Assembly (NCBI RefSeq): GCF_003952025.1
Contig: NZ_QXGI01000001.1
Location: 124,001-188,000 of the forward strand
Reading direction: 5' to 3'
Length of the DNA stretch: 64,000 nt
Origin: Bifidobacterium castoris
GTDB lineage: Bacteria; Actinomycetota; Actinomycetes; Actinomycetales; Bifidobacteriaceae
In this document: positions 49,162 to 56,949 of the stretch, piece after piece
Numbering within the stretch: position 1 is the first letter of the stretch
How the letters are laid out: each line of letters starts with the position of its first letter
Translations under genes and position numbers: made by a program
Notes under the pieces: model-generated
Databases searched by the model: none
The model's input: only the letters and a program-made list of their open reading frames with translations
What the model was told of the DNA's origin: nothing

Positions 49162-50136
49162 ATGGGCGACGGACAGATGGGACACGGCCTTCCTGAAGAC
49201 GAGCGCGGCATCCGCGACGTCCGAGACGACGTGGCGCGGGATGGGGGCGCCGTGGGAAACGACGGGGCGGGGGAGCCCGAGCCGCTGACGGCGGAGCATC
49301 CGCGCGTGCCGGGGCATGATGACGGGCAGTCGGACCTGCTCAAGCGCATCATCTCGCAGCACAGCCGCGACAAGGCCAACGACCGTACGAAGACGGGCGC
49401 GTTCCCGGTCGTGCGCAAGCGCAAGCCGAAGGCGTTGTCCTCGAACGCCCGGTCGCTCAAGGCGCGTTTCGGCACCGGAGTGCTCATCGCCGTGCTGTGC
49501 GCGCTGCTCGCCTACGCCTACGTCATCCAGATCAACAACAAGGACACCGCCTACGAGACGCTCACCGAAGCCGAGCTGACGCGCCTGATCAGCGAGACGA
49601 GCACCCAGGTGGAACGCCTCGAGCAGCGCAAGAACGAACTGACGAGCCAGCTGAAATCGCTTGAGGAGGCCGCGGACAAGGAGGCGCAGGCCCAGCGCAT
49701 CGCCCAGGAGAACGAGGAGACGAGCGGCATCCTGTCGGGAAGGCTGCCGGCACAGGGCAAGGGCGTCGTCATCCACATCTCGCAGCCGCAGAAGGCGCCG
49801 ATCGACGCGGCCACGATGTTCAACCTCATCGAGGAGCTGCGCAACGGCGGAGCCGAGGTCATCCAGATCGACGACGTGCGCGTCGTCACCTCCACCTATG
49901 TCAGCGAGACGAACAACGGACTCGTGTGCGACGGGCAGACGCTGACGGCGCCCTACGTCATCAAGGCGATAGGCGACCCGGCCAACCTCACGAACGCCGT
50001 GAACATAGCGGGAGGCGTAGGCTCGAGGCTCACCGTCAAATATGGTGCTAATGTGACGGTAGAGACTTCCGACGACGTCAGGATCACCGCGACGCAGCCG
50101 GTCATGAAATACAAGTACGCAACGATTGTAGAATAG
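49162..50136 (+). CDS. Second DUF881 family membrane-anchored protein
   Basis: 324 residues. A long acidic, Gly-rich cytoplasmic N-terminus (about 100 residues), one helix (GVLIAVLCALLAYAYVIQI), a coiled coil (LISETSTQVERLEQRKNELT), then DUF881 (GKGVVIHISQPQKAP, GGAEVIQIDDVRVV, APYVIKAIGDP). Paralogue of the protein at 47852. AGGGGTG precedes the start, 3 bases after sbp. The two DUF881 proteins could form a heteromeric extracellular assembly; this is inference. Confidence 0.88.
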   Translation: MGDGQMGHGLPEDERGIRDVRDDVARDGGAVGNDGAGEPEPLTAEHPRVPGHDDGQSDLLKRIISQHSRDKANDRTKTGAFPVVRKRKPKALSSNARSLKARFGTGVLIAVLCALLAYAYVIQINNKDTAYETLTEAELTRLISETSTQVERLEQRKNELTSQLKSLEEAADKEAQAQRIAQENEETSGILSGRLPAQGKGVVIHISQPQKAPIDAATMFNLIEELRNGGAEVIQIDDVRVVTSTYVSETNNGLVCDGQTLTAPYVIKAIGDPANLTNAVNIAGGVGSRLTVKYGANVTVETSDDVRITATQPVMKYKYATIVE

Positions 50137-50142
50137 GCAGTT

Positions 50143-50583
50143 ATGACAGAACCGATTCCAGGTGCGGGCGAGACGACGATCATCGGTCTCCCTGCCATCC
50201 AGATCCCCATCACCACGTCCGGCGACCGTCCGCTCACGCAGGAGGACCTCGAGACGATCACGCGGCTTTCCGACAACACCGCGCTGCTCATCGCGACGCG
50301 CGGCGCGTTGTCCGGGTCGCGCTATCTGCTCGACGAGGATGAGGTGACGGTGGGACGCGACCCGCGCGCCGACATCCTGCTCGACGATTCGACGGTGTCC
50401 CGCTCGCATGCCGTGTTCCGTCGCATCGACGGCAAGTACGAGGTGGTGGACGCCGGAAGCCTCAACGGCACCTACGTCAATCGGGAGCGCGTCGATCACG
50501 CCGTCCTCAAGGACGGCGACGAGATCATGATCGGCAAGTTCCGTCTCGTCTACTTCACGAATTCGGCGATCCGCCAGCACTGA
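50143..50583 (+). CDS. garA: FHA-domain protein, GarA/OdhI type
   Basis: 146 residues. The N-terminal segment has GETTIIG, like the ETT phosphorylation motif of mycobacterial GarA. The FHA domain follows: VTVGRDPRADILLDDSTVSR, SHAVFRRIDG, DAGSLNGTYVNRE with the phosphothreonine-binding Arg, Ser and Asn. In relatives, the unphosphorylated form inhibits 2-oxoglutarate dehydrogenase and glutamate enzymes and is switched by Ser/Thr kinases. No kinase is in the window. Position between DUF881 and MerR matches mycobacteria, but gcvH is missing. Confidence 0.85.
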   Translation: MTEPIPGAGETTIIGLPAIQIPITTSGDRPLTQEDLETITRLSDNTALLIATRGALSGSRYLLDEDEVTVGRDPRADILLDDSTVSRSHAVFRRIDGKYEVVDAGSLNGTYVNRERVDHAVLKDGDEIMIGKFRLVYFTNSAIRQH

Positions 50584-50602
50584 CGGACGGCCGTAGCGAT
50601 CC

Positions 50603-51367
50603 ATGACCCGGCAACGAGGCAGCGGCGCGTCCGCGGGACAGCTCGATGCGCCGTGCTACGTGGATGTGCCGCTCATTGACATGGACGACACGATGGTGCA
50701 GGGGGAGTTGTTCCCCGACGAGGGCCTCGACGCCACGATCCGCGGCTACCGCGGCACCGTCGCGTCGCAGGTGGCCGGCATCACCTACCGCCAGCTCGAC
50801 TACTGGGCGCGCAAACGCATCGTCGTCCCGTCGATCGCACCGTCGAGCGGTTCGGGCACGAGGCGCCTGTACTCCTTCGACGACGTCGTCATCCTCGCCG
50901 TCTCGAAGAGGCTGCTCGACATCGGCGTGAACCTGCAGAACGCGACGTCGGCGATCGAGTTCCTCATCGCGCAACCGCCCGAGCGCCTGCGCCATCTGAC
51001 GATCCTGTGCGACGGGCAGCATGTCGAGGAATGCTCTGACGGCGAACAGATCGCGCAGGCGCTTCAGGACGGCGACGCCGTGTTCTGCGTGTCGGTGGGC
51101 GCGCTGTGGACGAGAGTCGAGGCGGCGCTCGAACACGCCGACTACACGGATGTGACCGGCGTCGTGCGCCGGCGCAGTACACGGCCGATCGACGACCTCG
51201 CCGCGCGCTCGATGCGCGAACGGCTCGAACGACGCCGAGCGGAACATGCGCGTTTCGTCGAACGGTACGCGAACCAGACGCTCGAGGAAACGCTGCGCCG
51301 CAGGAAGGACGCCGAGGGCGGCGCGCAGGACGACATGACGAACGACGACGAAAGGGGAGCGGCATGA
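50603..51367 (+). CDS. MerR-family regulator (FtsR-like)
   Basis: 254 residues. N-terminal tail, then a winged helix (SQVAGITYRQLDYWARKRIV, SGTRRLYSFDDVVILAVSKR). The C-terminal half has an effector-like domain and an Arg/Glu-rich end (LERRRAEHARFVERY). Sits right after garA, as in mycobacteria (Rv1828) and corynebacteria, where the homologue FtsR controls ftsZ. The same role here is inference. Confidence 0.83.
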   Translation: MTRQRGSGASAGQLDAPCYVDVPLIDMDDTMVQGELFPDEGLDATIRGYRGTVASQVAGITYRQLDYWARKRIVVPSIAPSSGSGTRRLYSFDDVVILAVSKRLLDIGVNLQNATSAIEFLIAQPPERLRHLTILCDGQHVEECSDGEQIAQALQDGDAVFCVSVGALWTRVEAALEHADYTDVTGVVRRRSTRPIDDLAARSMRERLERRRAEHARFVERYANQTLEETLRRRKDAEGGAQDDMTNDDERGAA

Positions 51368-51825
51368 ACGCGGTGCCGGCCATCATATGGATCATCGGCG
51401 TGGTCAGCGCATTGGCCGTGTGCGCGGTCACGATCGTGCGTAGCCACTACCACGACGGCGAGAACCTCAAGGTCCGTCCGGTCAGCTGGGCCGTCATCGG
51501 CGCGCATTTCACCACGCTCGTCCTCGTCGCGCTGCCGTATCCGATCTATCTGCAGCACCGCGACGCGATCGGCGCGCATGCGCGCGCGCTGTATGCAAAG
51601 CTCGGATGGCCGTCGGCGGTCATCGCGATCAGCGTTATCATGCTCGAACTGTTCCTGATGTACATGCAGGCGCGTCGCGCGATGATCGCCCAGGAGGCGC
51701 GGAATACGGCAGAGCAGGGGATCGCGGCCGATGCCACCGACCCGCATGCGGCCGTCGGCGGCATGTCGAAGGCCCACGACGAGGAGGACAAAGACGAGGA
51801 CGACTGGCCGAGCACGTTGGTGTGA
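51364..51825 (+). CDS. Small membrane protein of unknown function
   Basis: 153 residues, three hydrophobic segments (AIIWIIGVVSALAVCAVTIV; AVIGAHFTTLVLVALPYPIY; AVIAISVIMLELFLMYM), then an acidic tail ending DEDDWPSTLV. ATG 51364 overlaps the MerR stop by 4 bases, so it belongs to this operon. I do not recognise the family. Confidence 0.7.
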   Translation: MNAVPAIIWIIGVVSALAVCAVTIVRSHYHDGENLKVRPVSWAVIGAHFTTLVLVALPYPIYLQHRDAIGAHARALYAKLGWPSAVIAISVIMLELFLMYMQARRAMIAQEARNTAEQGIAADATDPHAAVGGMSKAHDEEDKDEDDWPSTLV

Positions 51826-51894
51826 GCGTCCTGTCTCGCAAGGACATGATCATGCCGCTGCGGCGTCGGAGCGGCAAACAGGGAGGATGGGGAA

Positions 51895-52275
51895 GTGTGG
51901 GCGATGGTTCCGGCCGTCGCGGTCGGTGCGCTCATCGGCGGCGTGCTGCGCGTATGGACATCCTCGATGCTCAACCGCGGCGCGGGCCGTATCCCGGTCG
52001 GCACGCTCGCCGTGAACATCGTCGGATCATTCGTGCTCGGCCTGATGATCGGATGGACGGCGCACGGCCCCGTCGCGCCTCAATTGCAGGCGTTGGTCAT
52101 GACCGGGCTGCGCGGGGGACTGACGACCTTCTCGACCTTCTGCGGCGACACGGTGCAGCTGTTCGCGACCTCGCCGATGCTGGCCCTTGACATCATACTT
52201 GTATTGCTCGCCGGTGGCATGGCGCTCTACGTCGCCGGGCTCCATATGATCCGCACTCCGCGGGATGACGCATGA
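51895..52275 (+). CDS. crcB: Fluoride ion channel CrcB/FluC
   Basis: 126 residues, four membrane helices. GALIGGVLRVW, PVGTLAVNIVGSFVLG (conserved Asn) and TGLRGGLTTFSTFCGDT (the conserved GGxTTFSTF) are diagnostic. Start is GTG 51895 with GGGAGGATGGGG upstream. Exports fluoride as a dual-topology dimer. I see no fluoride riboswitch fold before it. Confidence 0.92.
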   Translation: MWAMVPAVAVGALIGGVLRVWTSSMLNRGAGRIPVGTLAVNIVGSFVLGLMIGWTAHGPVAPQLQALVMTGLRGGLTTFSTFCGDTVQLFATSPMLALDIILVLLAGGMALYVAGLHMIRTPRDDA

Positions 52276-52682
52276 GCACGATCCCTTTGGCCTCCGGCGA
52301 AGATGCATGCAGGGCATCGCAATCCATTCGGAGGATCGGTCGTTGCGGACCGGATATGGCCGGACCTGATATACCTAATCTGACATAACGTACATTATCG
52401 GAAATATATGGATGGTCCCTCATCCCGCCCCGCATATGCCGCCCGGCCGCGCTGGCGTCCCATCGTCGCAACGCATCCCGCGTGGGACGGCTCCGTCGCG
52501 GCGCCGTCCGCCATGATGCAAGTCCGAACACGCCCGCCATGCGCATACGGCATCACCGTCGTCTGCATCATCCGAGCATCGTTCGACGAAAACCCTTATT
52601 ATTTCCGTCGGCTCTTTTTCGGATATCCGGATCGCATATCATCCGGTTCCTATTAATCGTCGGCATCATTGCATTAAAAAAA
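52276..52682. other. Intergenic region between convergent crcB and HAD gene
   Basis: About 400 bases with no credible gene. Holds an A+T-rich part with the near-palindrome ATAACGTACATTAT (52385-52398) and neighbouring TATATGG. A plus-strand frame from 52408 lacks a ribosome-binding site and family resemblance. Confidence 0.5.
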
Positions 52683-52719
52683 CCGGCGGATTTGTTTGGT
52701 AAACAAACAAATCCGCCGG
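52675..52719 (-). terminator. Rho-independent terminator of the HAD gene
   Basis: 16-bp perfect stem (52683-52698 with 52704-52719), 5-base loop; on the minus strand it is followed by a U-tract (seven A on the plus strand from about 52675). Confidence 0.88.
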
Positions 52720-52737
52720 CATATGGCATGGATGATG

Positions 52738-53460
52738 TCAGTCGTTGAAATATTCCTCGACCGCACCGCTCAGCTCATTGACGGCATCGATGACACGGTA
52801 GGCGCCGTGCTCGACGAGTTCGCCGGGCTCGGCGTAGCCCCAGCCGCAGCCGAGGCAGTCGATGCCGCACGCCTTCGCGCCGTCCACGTCGGTCCACCGG
52901 TCCCCGACCATCAACGCGCGGTCGCCGGCATCCGGATCGTAACCCATGTTCTCGAAGGCGTAACGGATGACCTGGTCCTTGTCGGTGCGTGAGTTGTCCT
53001 TGCTCGCCCCGTAGATGGCGTCGACGAGACCGGTCAGCTGGAAATGGTCGCAGATCGGGATGGCCTGGTATTCAGGCTTCGCCGTCGCGATCGCAAGGAA
53101 ATAGCCGCGTTCGCGCAAGGTCCTGAGTTGTTCCGGAATGCCCGGATACACGGTGTTGTAGAGCCGTCCGGGAACCTTGTTGCCCGGTTCGTTCGGATCA
53201 TCGAAGACCGCCTCGTCGCCGTAGTAGCGCCGGTAGACGCGCACCGCCTCGTCGAGCTTGTCGTCCGGGATGCCGTACTTGGACATCGATTCGAAGATCG
53301 CCGGCCCGATGAAACGCTGCAGCTGCGCGGGCGTCGGCTCCGGGACGCCGACGGCTTGATAGGCCTTCTTCACGCAGGCGAGGATGCCCGGATCGGATTT
53401 CGTCAGCGTGCCGTCCAGATCAAGCAGCACGGCCCGCAGCGGATGATGGATGGTCGTCAT
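52738..53460 (-). CDS. HAD-family phosphatase (phosphoglycolate phosphatase-like)
   Basis: 240 residues. Motif I AVLLDLDGTLTKS with the Asp nucleophile and acid; motif III around ASKDNSRTDKDQV; motif IV MVGDRWTDVDGAKACG. A helical cap (residues 25-90) marks subfamily I. Substrate not shown. Start 53460 has AGGGGAGCG. It follows rbpA by 20 bases and is probably cotranscribed. Confidence 0.88.
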   Translation of the reverse strand: MTTIHHPLRAVLLDLDGTLTKSDPGILACVKKAYQAVGVPEPTPAQLQRFIGPAIFESMSKYGIPDDKLDEAVRVYRRYYGDEAVFDDPNEPGNKVPGRLYNTVYPGIPEQLRTLRERGYFLAIATAKPEYQAIPICDHFQLTGLVDAIYGASKDNSRTDKDQVIRYAFENMGYDPDAGDRALMVGDRWTDVDGAKACGIDCLGCGWGYAEPGELVEHGAYRVIDAVNELSGAVEEYFND

Positions 53461-53480
53461 CGTCAATCGCTCCCCTTTGG

Positions 53481-53828
53481 TCACTCGTAGTCCGGAATCC
53501 AGCCGTCACGGTGCATCTCGAGACGCTTCTCGAGCAGCGCCTTTAGCTCGTCCTCGCTGCGGCGTTCTAGCAGCATGTCCCAATGGGTGCGCGTCGGCTT
53601 CGTGATTTCATCGGACTCGCCGTCATTGTCGTCCTCGCGATGCGCGGTTGCGCCGCAGCGGCACTCCCATTCGTTCGGGAAATCGGCGCCTTCCGCGAAC
53701 GGCAGGATCGTACGATGGCCGCGCGGGCAGACATATGCCACCTCGGTGCGCGCGGCGAAATCGACGTTCGTGTCCGACTCCAGCGATTTCGCGCCGATGC
53801 TCATGCCGCGCAGACTGCGTTCAGCCAT
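53481..53828 (-). CDS. rbpA: RNA polymerase-binding protein RbpA
   Basis: 115 residues. Binds RNA polymerase and the principal sigma factor and stabilises open complexes. N-terminal tail SLRGMSIGAKSLESDTNVDF; core domain with Cys/His zinc-type residues (CPRGH and CRCG); C-terminal sigma-interacting domain TRTHWDMLLERRSEDELKAL. The second metal pair is CxC (WECRCG), not the CxxC I recall from Streptomyces. GGAGGAACATAA precedes the ATG. Confidence 0.95.
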   Translation of the reverse strand: MAERSLRGMSIGAKSLESDTNVDFAARTEVAYVCPRGHRTILPFAEGADFPNEWECRCGATAHREDDNDGESDEITKPTRTHWDMLLERRSEDELKALLEKRLEMHRDGWIPDYE

Positions 53829-53898
53829 TTATGTTCCTCCCAGAAGACGGTTCAGTGGTTCCACGCTACAAAACAGCTCGGACGTGGGCTTTATTCCA

Positions 53899-56502
53899 TC
53901 AGTCGACGCCCGAATAGGCGACGATGCCGCGGTTGACGGCGTCGTAGGCCTCATGCGCGCGCGCCGCGAGCTCCGCATGTTCGGCGCCCATGTACGGTTC
54001 GGCGACGGCGATCTGCTGGAGCACGTCGGCAAGCCGCTTCGCATTGCGCACGAAGTCGCCGGCGGTGAGTTCGGTATGCTCGAGCACCTCGGAGAGGCTG
54101 TCGCCTCGCGCCCAGTCGTAGACGATGTCGACGATGCCGAAGTCGAGCGGCTGCAGGTAGTTCGTGACGCCGAGGTCCTCGCACAGCATGAGCACCTGGT
54201 CGTCGAGCTCGGCGAGCTCGCGGGCGCGCTGCGCGACGAGTCCGTGGGGTCCGCCCGGATAGCGGCGGGGCTCTCCCCCTTCGCCACGGCGCGCCTCATA
54301 CAGGAGCGACGAGATGATCGCGGCGAGCTGCGCGGCGGCGAGCCCGTCGAGTGCGCCCGAGGTGATCGCCTGGGCGAGCACGAGATCGCGTTCCGAGTAC
54401 AGGCGGCGCAGCAGCTGGCCGTGCTCGGTCAGGCGGTAGTCGCGTACGCCGTCCTCGTCGGCGCGTTCCAGATAGCCGAGCCTCTCGAGGATCGTGCAGA
54501 TGCGGTCGAACTGACGCGCCACGGAGCCGGTGCGCGAATCGTAGCGGTCGCGCAGCCGCGTGAGCTCACGGGTCTCGCGGATCCAGCGGTTGCCCCACTT
54601 CATGTGCTGAGCGAAATCGGGGCACGCCTTGCACGGATGGTCGTGCTCGCGTTCCTTGAGCGCGGCGATCCTCGCGTCGAGACGGCGGAAGGCTCGCGAC
54701 TTCTCGGCGTTGTCGCGGAAGACCTCGTGCTTGAGCCGACGCCGCTCGTTCTTCTGCAGGTCGCTCAACTGCATGCGGATCCGCAGCAGCTCGGTGAAGT
54801 CGCCGTGCTCGCAGGCCATCGCGTCCTCGTAGCCGGCGATAGCCTTCTCGAGCGCCTCCATGCGCGCCTCGATCTGCCAGGCGGACGCGTTCGCCTCCCA
54901 CTGCGCGAAGGAATGGTCGAGCGTGTCGCGTGCCGTCTCGTAGTCGCTGCCGTTGAGCAGGTTGACGGCCATGTTGAACGTGGGCTTGAAACTCGAGTGC
55001 AGCGGGTAGACGCGCTTGCTCGACAGCGCGACCGCCGTCTCGGGCTTGAAGCCGCGATGGTCGACGACGATCGCGTTGCCGATCGTGTCGATGCCGCGGC
55101 GGCCCGCGCGGCCGGTGAGCTGCGTGTACTCCCCCGGCGTCAGGCCGACGATGCCGGTGCCGTCGTATTTCTCGAGCTTCTCGATGATGACGCTGCGCGC
55201 CGGCATGTTGATGCCCAGCGCGAGCGTCTCGGTCGCGAACACGACCTTGATCAGACCCTCCTCGAAGAGCCGTTCGACGATCTGCTTGAACAGTGCGATC
55301 ATGCCCGCGTGATGCGGGGCGAAGCCCTCCTCGAGCGCATGGCGGAACTGCGCGAACCGCAGCGTCTTCAAATCGTCACGCGTGAGCTGGCCTTCGATCA
55401 TCTCGTCGACGATGACGTCGATGCGGCGCGCCTCCTCGTCGGTCGTCAGGCGCAGTCCGGCGTCGAGGCACTGCTCGACGGCCTCGTCGCATCCGTTGCG
55501 TGAGAAGATGAAATAGATCGCCGGCAGCATCCGCAGGAAGTTGAGCTCGTCGACGACGGCCCAGCGGCGCGGATGGTAGCGTTCGACGCGGCCGGTGCGG
55601 CCCCTGCCGTCCGGTCGTCCATGGCGGCCCCCGCCGCGGCGCCGGTCATGGCCTTCAGCGCCCTTGCGCCGCAGCTCGCGCCGGTCGAACTCATCGAGCT
55701 TCGCCGTCAGCCTTGCGTTCGGCTTCGTCGTCGCCTCGCCTCGGTCGTCGCGCCGGTACAGGTCGAGCAGCTCAGGCTCGGTGCGCGGGTCGCGCTGCAC
55801 GAGGACGTACTGGTCGAGCGGCACCGGACGGTGTTCGGAGATGACGAGCTTCGTCTCGCCGCGCACCGAGGCGATCCAGTCGGCGAAGTCCTCGACGTTC
55901 GAGACGGTCGCAGACAGGCCGACGATCCGCACCGACGACGGCAGGTGGATGATGACCTCCTCCCAGACGGGTCCGCGGAAGCGGTCGGCGAGGTAGTGCA
56001 CCTCGTCGAGCACGACATAACGCAGCGCCTCGAGCGTCGTCGAATGCTCGTACAGCATGTTGCGCAGCACCTCGGTCGTCATGACGACGATGTCCGCCTC
56101 CGAGTTGATCGAGGTGTCTCCGGTGAGCAGACCCACCTTCTGCGGCCCGTAGAGGGCGACGAGGTCATGGTATTTCTGGTTGCTCAGCGCCTTGATCGGC
56201 GTCGTGTAGAAGGCCTTCGCGTTCTGCTCCTGGGCGAGGTAGACGGCGAAGTCGGCGACGACGGTCTTGCCGGCGCCAGTCGGCGCCGCGACGAGCACGT
56301 TCGACCCCTCCTCGAGCGCCTCATTCGCATCCATCTGGAATCCGTCGAGGTCGAAGGGCAACGAGTCGGCGAAGCGCCGCGCCACCGAACGTCGCCGCTG
56401 ACGCGCCTCGGTGAAACGCGCGTAACGCTCAGACGGGCTCAGCTCCCGCCCCTGCGCGTCCTGTTCGCAACGATGTGCGGTGTGCCTGTGATGTCGTGCC
56501 AT
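53899..56502 (-). CDS. helY: Ski2-like DEAD/DExH helicase HelY
   Basis: 867 residues, superfamily 2. Motif I AAPTGAGKTVVADFAVYLA, TTPIKALSNQKYHDL, DEVH box (VVLDEVHYLADRFRGPVWEE), SAT (VGLSATVSNVEDFADWIA). The second RecA domain has HHAGMIALFKQIVERLF and QLTGRAGRRGIDTIGNAIV. The C-terminal half is the Mtr4/Ski2-type helical region. Likely unwinds RNA; role inferred from the family. Start 56502 (MARHHRHTAHR) follows GAAGG; the longer open frame overlaps a hairpin. Confidence 0.94.
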   Translation of the reverse strand: MARHHRHTAHRCEQDAQGRELSPSERYARFTEARQRRRSVARRFADSLPFDLDGFQMDANEALEEGSNVLVAAPTGAGKTVVADFAVYLAQEQNAKAFYTTPIKALSNQKYHDLVALYGPQKVGLLTGDTSINSEADIVVMTTEVLRNMLYEHSTTLEALRYVVLDEVHYLADRFRGPVWEEVIIHLPSSVRIVGLSATVSNVEDFADWIASVRGETKLVISEHRPVPLDQYVLVQRDPRTEPELLDLYRRDDRGEATTKPNARLTAKLDEFDRRELRRKGAEGHDRRRGGGRHGRPDGRGRTGRVERYHPRRWAVVDELNFLRMLPAIYFIFSRNGCDEAVEQCLDAGLRLTTDEEARRIDVIVDEMIEGQLTRDDLKTLRFAQFRHALEEGFAPHHAGMIALFKQIVERLFEEGLIKVVFATETLALGINMPARSVIIEKLEKYDGTGIVGLTPGEYTQLTGRAGRRGIDTIGNAIVVDHRGFKPETAVALSSKRVYPLHSSFKPTFNMAVNLLNGSDYETARDTLDHSFAQWEANASAWQIEARMEALEKAIAGYEDAMACEHGDFTELLRIRMQLSDLQKNERRRLKHEVFRDNAEKSRAFRRLDARIAALKEREHDHPCKACPDFAQHMKWGNRWIRETRELTRLRDRYDSRTGSVARQFDRICTILERLGYLERADEDGVRDYRLTEHGQLLRRLYSERDLVLAQAITSGALDGLAAAQLAAIISSLLYEARRGEGGEPRRYPGGPHGLVAQRARELAELDDQVLMLCEDLGVTNYLQPLDFGIVDIVYDWARGDSLSEVLEHTELTAGDFVRNAKRLADVLQQIAVAEPYMGAEHAELAARAHEAYDAVNRGIVAYSGVD

Positions 56503-56530
56503 GATGGAACCTTCATCCGTTGATGTCGAT

Positions 56531-56566
56531 GGCCGCGGGCGTATCCATGCCGGAACGCCCGCGGCC
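56531..56566 (-). terminator. Second hairpin upstream of helY
   Basis: 12-bp stem GGCCGCGGGCGT with ACGCCCGCGGCC, 12-base loop, 29 bases from the helY start. Confidence 0.55.
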
Positions 56567-56578
56567 GGGTAATATGCC

Positions 56579-56617
56579 GTCGCGTGACGGCAGGATGGGC
56601 TCCCGCCGTCACGCGAC
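56579..56617 (-). terminator. Hairpin after the small membrane protein gene
   Basis: 13-bp perfect stem (56579-56591 with 56605-56617), directly downstream of the stop at 56621. Confidence 0.7.
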
Positions 56618-56620
56618 CTT

Positions 56621-56938
56621 TCAGTCGTTGAATCGCGACCAGCGCCGCCAGACGGCCGCATGGCGGTCGCGCCGCCTCTCCCTGCGTTCGATGACGCCGG
56701 CATGGGCGTCCGCGTAGCGGTCGGCGGCGACGGCGAGCGGTTCGGTGAAGATCGCGCGTCGGGGGATGCTCCCCCCGTCCTGCGGCGCGTTCATCTCGTC
56801 GATGCGCGCGGTGACGTCGGCGGCGACGGCGCCGACGACCTTCGATGCGCGCATCGCGTGCACGGCCGCATAGATGACGCCGGCGACGAGCATCGCAAGC
56901 ATGAAGAGCGCGAGGATGAGCCAGATCCACCAGGGCAT
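56621..56938 (-). CDS. Small single-span membrane protein
   Basis: 105 residues. N-terminal helix (WWIWLILALFMLAMLVAGVI), then a charged region with Arg-rich end (RRERRRDRHAAVWRRW). AGGAAGG precedes the ATG. It occupies the place of tatA-tatC between pafBC and helY in mycobacteria, but it does not look like TatA. Function unknown. Confidence 0.7.
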   Translation of the reverse strand: MPWWIWLILALFMLAMLVAGVIYAAVHAMRASKVVGAVAADVTARIDEMNAPQDGGSIPRRAIFTEPLAVAADRYADAHAGVIERRERRRDRHAAVWRRWSRFND

Positions 56939-56949
56939 GGGCGTCCTTC

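Noticed and set aside
51826-51894. Fluoride riboswitch before crcB
   Set aside because: Only 69 bases separate the genes and I see no pseudoknot-like pattern of the crcB motif.
52408-52656. 82-codon plus-strand frame after crcB
   Set aside because: No ribosome-binding site and no recognisable features; treated as noncoding.
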